A stretch of 64,000 nucleotides of DNA from contig NC_134108.1 of assembly GCF_040939455.1 (NCBI RefSeq), positions 19,001,501 through 19,065,500 of the forward strand, written 5' to 3'. The notes below the pieces were generated by a model. That model saw only the letters and a program-made list of their open reading frames with translations. It searched no databases and was not told the origin of the DNA. A program made the translations under genes and the position numbers. The stretch is from Microcebus murinus. Lineage: Eukaryota; Chordata; Mammalia; Primates; Cheirogaleidae. Each line of letters starts with the position of its first letter. The stretch's first letter is position 1. Below are positions 54,766 to 64,000 of this stretch, piece by piece.

Positions 54766-56114
54766 AGCTCATCAGTCACAGCTGGTGATTTGCAGTCACT
54801 AGAGGTCAAAATAAACAATGGCTCCAGCTGAAGCCAGGCTGAGATGAGTGGGTGCCCTGGACTGGCTATTTCTCTGGTGCCCCTCTTAATTATTCATTTA
54901 TTCTTTATGTTATTTGAATATTTGGCAGCTCTTCGGTGGGATGGTTGAGTGATTCTGGGGGAAGACCACTCATGGCTGCGCCCTGTGGGTGAAACCTGTG
55001 TGAAGCTGTGAGGCTTTGGAGCTTCCACTTGGGAGCTGACACCAGCAGAAAGACTAAAATATTCTCCTGGCTGTCACGTTGGCTCTGCTCCTGTCTCGGA
55101 GCTTGGTGACCCTGAGCTGAGGCAGATGCTCCCCTGGGTAGCACAGAGACTGAAGGGGCCTTTAAGCCACTCTGGGGTCTTTGGTAAGCTTTGTCCTGCT
55201 GAGGTGCTGATGCCCGATCTCAGTATGTCGTGTTGGCTCCTTCAAGAGCACTTGCTGAAATGCAAGAGGACATCTAAAGAGGGAAGTGTAAACTAGCTTG
55301 AGTGGCTCTAGGGGGAAAATTCTAGGCCTCAGTGAAGATCTAGAGGTGAGATTGAGGGAGGGGCTCTCCTGCCTCTTCAGTCATCCAATGAGGATGACAC
55401 GGTGAGGCCAGACAGCTCTTCTGGGTGGTCCCTGGAGGATCCTTCTGGGGCCGTTGTGTTCCTGTGTGATTGAGGATGGAGAACGCCACATCATCAGCAC
55501 AGAGTTGTAACCTAGTACTCCGTATAGTTTCCCTCTTCCTTTCCCTTTTGAAGTAATTTACATTGAGTGTCTTCCCCCCAAAACAAACAAACAAACCCAA
55601 CTCACTAAATATCTCTGCACTGAGAGCCTGTGCGCAGAAGGCATCCAGGAGTGCAAAGCCACAGCGGTGTCCCCTGCCCCGTGGGATGCGAGGGGAGGGC
55701 AGGGTCCGTCAGGCCTCAGCATAGCACGTCCTTTCTCAGTGTGAGCAGAGGACATTTGAAAATCTAATAATCAAAATAGTAGCCACGAAGGAGCAATAAC
55801 TATTAATATAACCATAATTGCCCAACAATGTAGAAATTAAATCAGTTTTAGTATTCACTGTGTCACAAGGGAATAAATAATCAGTTATCCCACGTGAAGA
55901 GAATAGCAACTTAGTCATTCCACTGGACAAGTGAAAATTAGCATATGTCAAATGAACAAGACTGATTCTTTTGACCAATATGGACGAATTCTGTGCTTTA
56001 CATTTACCTGGAAGATACTTTTGGATTAATTGAAATGCAGGTGATTGGACCTGACCGATTTTCTTCGGAATCCTCTAAACCTCTGACCAATCTCGGCAAA
56101 CCCTTCTGATAGAT
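54766..56114. other. No recognised feature
   Basis: 1.3 kb of intron 3. ORFs on the minus strand (54905-55144, 55340-55978) have no recognised family. Confidence 0.4.
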
Positions 56115-56155
56115 GGAGGGGGAGGGGGGGAGGGGAAGGCCTTTCTTTTTCTTTT

Positions 56156-56340
56156 TTCTTTTTTTTTTTTTTAATTTTTTTTTATTTTGGCATATTATGG
56201 GGGTACAGATTTTAAGGTTTCAATAAATGCCCATTTCCCCCCCTCTCCCCAAAAGTCTGAGTCTCCATCATGACCATCCCTCAGATGGTGCACATCTCAC
56301 TCATTATGTATGTATATACCCGCCCCCCTCCCCCCTCCCA
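56156..56340 (-). mobile_element. Young L1 3' tail, antisense, 185 bp
   Basis: T-rich start, then TTTGGCATATTATGGGGGTA, AAGGTTTCAATAAATGCCCA and the C-rich tract CCCGCCCCCCTCCCCCCTCC. It is flanked by a 16-bp duplication CCTTTCTTTTTCTTTT (56140-56155 and 56341-56356). It lies 300 bp before exon 4. Confidence 0.88.
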
Positions 56341-56482
56341 CCTTTCTTTTTCTTTTAATGATAGGCGACAGGTAACATTTCTTTGGAGGGAGGTTTGCAT
56401 CCATGGTGAAGTCACACCAAAAGGAGCAGCAATATCCAGGGGAGGGTCAGAGAGGACCTACTGCTCTCTCCAGAGCACCTAA

Positions 56483-56920
<438 letters not shown>

Positions 56921-57356
56921 CCGGCTCGACCTGCGTCTGGTCCCTGCAGATTTCTCTAAGGATCCTGGGGTGATGTGAGTCAAATGACCTGGAAACAGAG
57001 ATTCCACCTGAACTGAAAAGGGCCGCGTGTCCTCCCCGCAAGCCACCCCCTTTCATCTGGGGATGACTCTCTTAGTAGGCTTTGGTTGGGCTGTATCTTT
57101 GAAATATTTCACAAAGAGTGCTGTGACTGACACAGGAGGAAAAGCCCAGAGCGGTTCAGCTGGGCTTGGGACAAAAAGGCAACGTGCGTGCACTTCGCGC
57201 TGCCTGCAGGCGGATGAGTCCTTTGCTTTGCACGCACTGCGTGTGTTGTATTACGGATCCGTGGCCACACTTTCTTGGTGAGTTGCAACTCTTTGGCATG
57301 CAGAAGAAAGGTTAGGGAGTTTTGTGGATTGCATCATGTGTGTGTCCATGTGCATG

Positions 57357-57380
57357 TGCACACACACACACACACACACT
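57357..57380 (+). repeat. Short (CA)n
   Basis: About 11 CA units within the presumed 3' UTR. Confidence 0.9.
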
Positions 57381-57450
57381 TGCACACTGCTTTTCCTGCT
57401 GAACTGAACTGACATTGTAAAATGAGAGCTGCTCAGTTGCCAAGGAAGGA

Positions 57451-57456
57451 AATAAA
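57451..57456 (+). promoter_or_regulatory. Candidate polyadenylation signal AATAAA (proximal)
   Basis: Canonical hexamer 531 bp after the laforin stop codon. A single hexamer is weak evidence and no strong GT-rich downstream element was identified. Confidence 0.35.
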
Positions 57457-58206
57457 GGTAGAAGCCTGGAGTGTGAGAAGGGAAGAGCTCAACACGGCCA
57501 AAAAGTGACGGCCTTTCTAGACTGTTTCTGTATCCTGCTTGGAAGGAATCATCTTCCTTATATACCCAACAACCTGAGTGACAACCAAAGTAGAGTTATT
57601 TTCTCTCTCTGTTTGTTTTAATTGAGGCATAATGAGCACAGGCAGCTTACCCGAGATCTCACGGCTGGTCCAGGCTGAGCTGGAGTTAGTAATCCATGTT
57701 TATCTGACTCGGTGCTTTTTTCAACACAGCGTGTTGTTTTTCCAGCATCATGTTGTGAAGTCAGTTTTGTCTTTCTCAGAGTAAGGTCGATATCCCTGCA
57801 GGAGTTTCTACAACGAGAAATAGAACAGTATTCTGATCAGTTGCCAAAGAATTTAGGAAAGTAGTTGTATTTTGTGCAAACTAATTTGAAACATGGTGAG
57901 CTATCTCAAAGCGGTATGTCTTGAGCCACAGCTCATAAAAGGAAGTATATTACCAGAAGAGCCCAAAGAGCCAAAATCCACAGATAATTGTTCCATGGCC
58001 TAAGACATCCTGGTTCAGCACTCAATTTAGTATAACACGGTTGCTGTGCCTGCGGAATACGCAGTTCACTCTCCTAGTTTCTGTAGGAAATACAGAGATG
58101 AACAAAACCTCAAAAGTGTGCAGCCTAGAAACAGACCTGTGCTCAACCAACCGTAGTGAAGGATTGAACCGTGAATGATGGGCTAGAACAGAAAAAGGTG
58201 AGGTGT

Positions 58207-58408
58207 CTTTTTATTGAGAGCCTCTGTGTGCCAGGTGCTTCACAGGTGTATCCAATTTAATCTTCACAGTACCCAAGGAGGGAGGTTTCATTACCTCTGT
58301 TACGTAGATGAGGAATCTAAGGCTCAGAGGGGTTAAATCAACTGTCCACCGTTACATGGTGAATAAAATAGATGAAATGAGATACACAGCTAGGTTTGTC
58401 TGACTCAA
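58207..58408 (+). mobile_element. MIR
   Basis: GCCTCTGTGTGCCAGGTGCT, GATGAGGAATCTAAGGCTCA and AGCTAGGTTTGTCTGACTC. Confidence 0.78.
58362..58367 (+). promoter_or_regulatory. Candidate polyadenylation signal AATAAA (distal)
   Basis: Canonical hexamer inside a MIR copy, 1.44 kb after the stop codon and about 80 bp before the mariner insertion. Confidence 0.3.
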
Positions 58409-58445
58409 AAAGCCTGTATTTTTTTCTATTAAACTATTTAGGTTA

Positions 58446-59708
58446 AATGTGAAATGTCCCATTTCGAATCAAAAGTGTGGTTTATTATATCTCAAACAAG
58501 AAGCAGTACAGTTAATCAAAGTATGCACCTAAACTATCAACACAGTTTTCCCATCTTAACTGTAGCTTGCTTATGCCAGCAGCGAAGAAGCCTGGAGAGC
58601 GAGTGGCAATGAAATCATAAAAGGTGCTTCCCACAGCTTGTTGAGAATTGAATATTTTTCTTTGCAAGCAAGTGGTCCAAAGCCTGGAAGAGTTGGTAGT
58701 CAGTTGGTGCAAGATCTGATGAATACAGTGGATGACAGAGAGTTTCCAAGTCCAGCTGCTGTAGTTTGAGCAGTGTTGTTTGTGCGATATGTGGTCGAGT
58801 GTTGTCTTGCAAGAGGATTGACCTGTCTATATTGATCTATGTCGGTTGCTTAATCACAAGCATCCTCATCATTTCATCCGATTGGTTGCAGTAGACATCC
58901 GCTGTAATCGACTGACCAGGTTTCATGAAGCTGTAGTGGATAATACCAGTGCTGGACCACCAAACAAACACCACTAGCTTTTTTTTGATGAATATTCAGT
59001 TTTGGACTGTGTTTCGGCACTTCATCTGTATCCAACCATTGTGTCAAATGCTTGTGATTATCAAAAAGAATCCAGTTTTCATCACAAATCACAATACAGT
59101 GTAGAAATGGTTCGCCTTTATGTCGTGACAGCTGGAAAGGCAAGCTTCTAGATGATTTCTCTTCTGACACTTATTTAATTCATGCGGAACCCATCCTTCC
59201 AGCATCTTTACCTTGCTGATTTGTTTCAAATGGTCCAATATTCTTGGAAGAGTAACGTCAAACCTTGCCGCTAATTCATGCGTGGGTTGGGTGGATTTGC
59301 TTCCACTACAGCTTTCAGCTCATCATTATCCACTTTGATCTCAGGTCACCCATGTGGCTCATTTTCAAGACTAAAATCACCAGAACAGAACTTCACAAAC
59401 CATCGACATACTATGTGTTTATTAGCCACATTCTTCCCAAACACTTCATTGATATTTCAAACTGCACTGCATTGGTTCCACGACTGAACTCATATATGAA
59501 AATAACACAAAATTTTGACTTACGGTTTGACTTACTATTTCACAAAAATTGCTCTAAAAAATTTGAAAGATAATCACAAGCCAAAATGTGCATTTGAAAC
59601 AATGAGGATGTACCTTCACAATAAAAAAAAAACAAGAAGTGGCAGTGTGAAATTTCAGAGATATCAACGGTCACACTTCGTACTTAAGGAAATTGGACAT
59701 TTTGTGCT
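58446..59708 (-). mobile_element. Mariner (Tc1/mariner) element, near full length, broken transposase
   Basis: A 1.26-kb element on the minus strand. The imperfect terminal inverted repeats (left AATGTGAAATGTCCCATTTC; right, reversed, AGCACAAAATGTCCAATTTC) sit between TA dinucleotides at 58444-58445 and 59709-59710, as expected for mariner. The transposase is in pieces across frames. A helix-turn-helix-type N-terminal part lies at about 59200-59450; the first catalytic Asp is in ICDENW with WILFDN (about 59080), the second in QDNTRPH (about 58805), and the third in SSDLAPTDY (about 58720), giving the DD34D order. The protein end is RSPGFFAAGI then LGAYFD (about 58530). Frameshifts and stops make it inactive. 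The protein is nearest to the cecropia-group mariners that include Hsmar1, but the inverted repeats are not ones I can name. ORFs on the + strand (59265-59784) are shadows. Confidence 0.92.
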
Positions 59709-59710
59709 TA

Positions 59711-60949
59711 ATAACCTATACTGTGCTTATTTTTCTCCTCCTTTTCTTCCACAAATACATATTGATAAATATGAGAGACTTTGATTGAGGAGGTGTGGGG
59801 TGTAAGGACACAAGGTAAGTTTCAGTAGGCTCAGAGGAAGGGGAGATGTCTTATAAATGTGGCACTTAAAGGAGGTGACATTTGCTCTGGGGATGGGAGG
59901 CCAGACAGTTTCTCCTACAATTTTACAAAGTTAAATTTATAAGGAAGCACCTAGTAATGTGAAGTCCAGCTCCCTTGCTAAAAATAACTAAAGATAACTA
60001 TTGTGTTCAAGCAAATCACAGTCATAGTGTGTTGTGTAAAATTTAATCTTAAAAATGGAATATTTTTAGTCACGTGTGTGTATGAATTTCCTTAACATCT
60101 AGGAGATCTAACTACATAATTTCCACCGTAGAAAGACCTTTTGTGGGTGAAGTTTTTCCATTTGTCCCTTTTTGCTCTGATAGACAAAATCAATTTAGGA
60201 CTACTAAAGAGTGTTTTGGAATAAACTCTCTTATCCTCAATGAATGGGATGTCTAATGTATTTCAGAATCACCTGAATTTTTTTGTTAAATAAAAGCATT
60301 TAAAAAGGCCTTCGTGTACAAGATTTCTTTGATAGTATCATCTTAGTCTGAAATCTAGAACAAACTATTTCCTTATTTTTAAAGGGGGAAATCAGCTGAG
60401 CTAAATTGTTTTCTCCTTGTCACCCTTACTCTGTGGTTAACTGATCAAATTGGCAGTTTAATGACAAAGGAAGTCAAAGGTGAGGGCACCACAGAGAAGT
60501 GAGGATGAAAACTTCAAGAGCATGTCAGAGAAAATCAAGGCAGATAGTGCACAGTGGCTGCCTGTCCCAGGTGTTTGCAAAACTTTCCAGTTATGGGTTT
60601 CTTTCATGGGAAAGGAATGTCCACATAGGGCTGCTTTCTTTTATACTTGCAACATTAGCTATTATTATGTTTGCCAGCCTCAGGAAAAAAACAAAAAAGA
60701 AAAAAAAAAAACAAAAACACTCTCTTCTGACCAATAGTAATTGTTGGGTGAAAACCACTTGGCTTGGCCTAAGAAATAATGATGGAAAAAGTGGTTGGGA
60801 CTTTGGAAACGATAAGGAAGTAATGAAAAGAGAGATTTGAAAGCAAGTTAAGAAATAGGAAATAGAATGAGACTTGCCACACTTGAAAAAATCACTGAAT
60901 AGTGAAACACAGAGCCAGTTAGATCACAAGTTAAAACTGAAAGTATCTT
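59711..60949. other. No recognised feature
   Basis: Flanking DNA downstream of EPM2A. A-rich interruption at 60688-60718. ORFs 60480-60840 have no recognised family. Confidence 0.4.
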
Positions 60950-61080
60950 TAGAGATAATCTACTCTAATGCCTTTATTTTACAGAGGAACAAACAGACCC
61001 AGAGACATCAAATACCTTTTTCTTACAGCAAGGAGTTTTAACTGAGGACCAGAGGAAAAGGATAAGTCAGGCGGCTAGGT
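60950..61080 (+). mobile_element. MIR-like fragment
   Basis: TTTATTTTACAGAGGAACAA, then AGACATCAAATACCTTTTTC. Confidence 0.5.
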
Positions 61081-61343
61081 CAGGAGATTTATTTTGAGGT
61101 GAAGGAATCGTAGGAGAATTAATGGGAACAGGAGCAGACAGTATCATTAGTGGAAAAGAATTGGTGCAAGGATTAATGGAAATTGGAGTAAGTGAGAGAA
61201 AAATGGCTAAAGTGAGGAAAAGCAAAGACCAGTGTCGTTTCCAAAAGAGAAAAAAAAGCAGGTGCTTTCTGGGGGAGGATTGAAAGAGAAGGTGTGACTA
61301 CGGAAGCAGAGAGAGTCAAGGTTATGTGCCCAAGAAAGAGAGG

Positions 61344-61402
61344 ACTCAAGCAATCCTCCCGCCTCAGCCTCCCAAAGCACCGGATTACAGGCGTGAGTTG
61401 CC
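61344..61402 (-). mobile_element. Short Alu/FLAM fragment, antisense
   Basis: 59 bp: CTCAAGCAATCCTCCCGCCT to GGATTACAGGCGTGAGTTG. It directly abuts an L1 3' end; no poly-T seen. Confidence 0.75.
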
Positions 61403-61411
61403 ATCTGGTGC

Positions 61412-62155
61412 AGCCATTATGAAAAAGATTATGGAGTTTCCTCAAAAAAATAAAAATAGTACTACCATTTAATCCAGCAATTCCTCTTATGTGTATATAT
61501 ATCCAGTAAATAAAATCAGGATCTTAAAGAGATTTCTGCACTCCCATGTTCCTTGAAGCATTATTAACAACAGCTTAGATATGTAAGAAGTATCCGATGA
61601 CAGATAAATGAATAAAGAAAATGTAGTGTGTATCTATACAATGGAATATTATTCAGCTTTTAAAAAGAAAGAAATCCTGTCATTCGCAACAACATGAATA
61701 AAACTTGAGGACATTATGCTAAGTGAAATAAGCCAGACCCAGAAAGGCAAATACTGCATGAACTCATTTCTATGTGGAATCTAACAAAAGGTCAAACTCA
61801 TGGTAACAGAGAGTAGAATGGTGGTTACCAGGGGCAGATAAGGGGGGAAAAAGGGAGGTATTGGTCAAAAGGTACAGACCTTTAGTTATAAGATGCATAA
61901 GTACTGGAGACCTAGTGTATAGCATGATGACTATAATTAATAATGTGTTATATACTTGAAATATACTGAGACTAGAGTAGATCTCAAGTGTTTTCACCAC
62001 AAAAAAGAAAAAAGGTAGCTATGTGAGTTGGATATGTTAATTAGTGTGATTGTGGTAATCATTTCACAACATATATGTGTATTAAGACCTCATGTTGTAC
62101 ACCCTAAATAATACAATTTTTATTTGTCACTCATACCTCAATAAAGCTGGAAAAA
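61412..62155 (+). mobile_element. L1 3' end, sense (older L1M type)
   Basis: CAGCCATTATGAAAAAGATT, TGGAATATTATTCAGCTTTT, CTAAGTGAAATAAGCCAGAC, CATGTTGTACACCCTAAATA and the terminal CTCAATAAAGCTGGAAAAAA. Confidence 0.88.
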
Positions 62156-62711
62156 AGATTGAAAGATTGGTATCATTTAAAAACTGAATAATGGATAATT
62201 AGTATTAAATGACCTGGCATGGTATCAGAATGAAATGGATTACAAACAAGACACTTAGCAGCAACTAGACATTGAAAGAATGGATATCCAGACCTTGAAC
62301 AGAACAGAACAGATAATTGTCCTTGCCATACTTGTCAAGACTTTATTAATCCCTAGTGAGAGAAAACTCAGAACTCACTGAGTAGAATTTTCTGTTTGCC
62401 ATATTTGATTGGATAAAAGATGGAATATATTTTTATTCAATGGAGATCTTTATTGTTATCTTCTTAAAGTTAAATGATAAACCCAAAGATGGATATATAG
62501 TCTAAACAGTTTCAGAAAAGACTGTACACCCAGGTACAAACAAGGTGAGTATCCCCCATTCCCGCATTCCTTATAGAGTGGTGTTTAAGCAAAGCCAATC
62601 ACTGCCCATCACCTCGCATGTTTCAGGGGCTTAAGCCATTTATGTTTATTGTAATTACAGTTATATTTGGCCTTGTTTATATTTGTTTATTTTTATTTCA
62701 AATTCTTGGTT
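62156..62711. other. Mostly unassigned
   Basis: 62610-62711 and 63067-63290 may be two halves of an old antisense L1 split by the Alu (for example GCCATTTATGTTTATTGTAA), not secure. Confidence 0.35.
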
Positions 62712-62721
62712 ATATTTGCTT

Positions 62722-63056
<335 letters not shown>

Positions 63057-63066
63057 ATATTTGCTT

Positions 63067-63799
63067 ATTTTTAATCTCAATTTTTTTTTGCTTTTTCTGT
63101 TTCTTTTCTTGCCTTTATTTTTGATACTTATGTCTTCTCCCTTACAACAAAAGAACTCTAATATTGACTTATATCTACCTCCTTCTTGTTGACAGGATTA
63201 CAATGATAATTATGAGTTGTTTTAGATATACTTCCTCTTTTTCTTTTTGTGTTCTTAAATTGTTTTTAAATTATTAGGGAAGGCAAAGAAAATGTTGGTG
63301 GGGACCTACTTTTCACTGACAGACAGGCCTATGATCACCACCCCACCCCATTTTTAACTTTCTTATTAAATATTTCCCACAGCTTCCGTTATGACTGAGG
63401 ACTTTAAGCCCAGTGACTCCCAAGGTCCCAGTGGGCATATCGTGGGCCACTTCTGCAGTACTTCGTCCCCCCTAAGGTATTCTGAGCCACTCCTTCCTTT
63501 GCTTTACTTCATCTATCAACTACTTCCAACACCGTTTTATCATGCTGAAATATCTGTTGGTAATCCTTCTTAACTGTCTCTTCATTGTTGCAGGTGGATT
63601 TCTGTCTTCAAGTTTTACATTACAATTTTCATTCAGATGTCAGGAACAATAGTGTGTTTGTCAACTTAAACCAGAATTTTCTTCAATCATTGTATATATC
63701 AATGACACACCCAAATCTCAATCCTCATTTTAAAGCTCTTTACTCAGTGCCAGGCTCTTGTATCATTTTGTTTTGTTTTTTTGTTGTTGTTGTTTTCAG
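63067..63799. other. No secure feature
   Basis: T-rich left part possibly old L1. 63291-63799 unassigned. Confidence 0.35.
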
Positions 63800-64000
63800 A
63801 ACATTTCTCAGGATACCTCCCAAACTTAAGATTCCACAAACTGAAGTCTTCTTCCTTTCCCCAAACCTCTCATACTTTCTCTGGTGTGTAGACATTGGCA
63901 ACATCTTGCCCCTAGTCGCCCAAGTCAGAAACTCAGATGCTATGTTTGCCATCTCTCTTCCATTTACCACCCTCCTCAGCACTCAGAAAATTCTTTCAAT
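63800..64000 (+). mobile_element. LINE-2, sense, running off the window
   Basis: AAACTTAAGATTCCACAAAC, CCTTTCCCCAAACCTCTCAT and AGTCAGAAACTCAGATGCTA follow the internal 3' order of L2. Confidence 0.6.

Larger units (their letters stand above)
56921..58443 (+). other. EPM2A: EPM2A 3' UTR (extent uncertain)
   Basis: Sequence directly after the laforin stop codon. The 3' end cannot be fixed from sequence. Human EPM2A has, as I recall, a 3' UTR near 2 kb, so the transcript may run to or past the mariner insertion at 58446. Two canonical AATAAA hexamers lie in this stretch (57451-57456 and 58362-58367). It contains a short (CA)n at 57357-57380 and a MIR at 58207-58408; 57500-58200 holds no repeat I recognise. 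Confidence 0.6.

Overview
The window is vertebrate nuclear DNA from a primate, most likely a strepsirrhine and probably a lemur. The youngest Alu copies (1-285, 13974-14322, 31936-32270, 44419-44764, 62722-63056) share an AT-rich insert between the two monomers (rc core TAAATAGAAAGAAATTAATT) that I associate with strepsirrhine Alus. Short young L1 3' tails and a young hAT MITE with a perfect 8-bp target-site duplication fit the same assignment. There are no prokaryotic features.

The only protein-coding gene I can support is EPM2A (laforin, the glycogen phosphatase mutated in Lafora disease), on the + strand. Exon 2 (11024-11198), exon 3 (49765-50006) and exon 4 (56643-56920, with the stop codon) are present with canonical AG/GT splice sites, compatible phases and no frame disruption. 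Exon 1, which holds the start codon and most of the CBM20 starch-binding domain, lies upstream of the window. The three exons give 695 nt. With the 301-nt coding exon 1 expected from human, this makes 996 nt, or 331 residues plus stop.

Layout: 1-11023 is the end of intron 1, with an Alu, MaLR LTRs and a 4.6-kb antisense L1. 11199-49764 is the 38.6-kb intron 2, rich in L1, L2, MIR, LTRs and DNA transposons. It holds a nested L1/Alu insertion, a hAT MITE, a decayed antisense chimera of MED25-like and hAT-transposase-like sequence, and a long inverted repeat about 0.7 kb before exon 3. 50007-56642 is the 6.6-kb intron 3, with a CpG-rich pocket and a young L1 tail close to exon 4. 56921-64000 is the 3' UTR and downstream flank, with a near full-length but broken mariner element, MIR, L1 and Alu.

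Most ORFs above 60 codons are chance or lie in repeats. I found no undescribed multi-gene system. The best candidates for novelty are the MED25/hAT chimera, the inverted repeat with direct flanks, and the mariner and hAT elements. Repeat family names and human comparisons come from memory, without a database search, and repeat edges without a visible target-site duplication are approximate.
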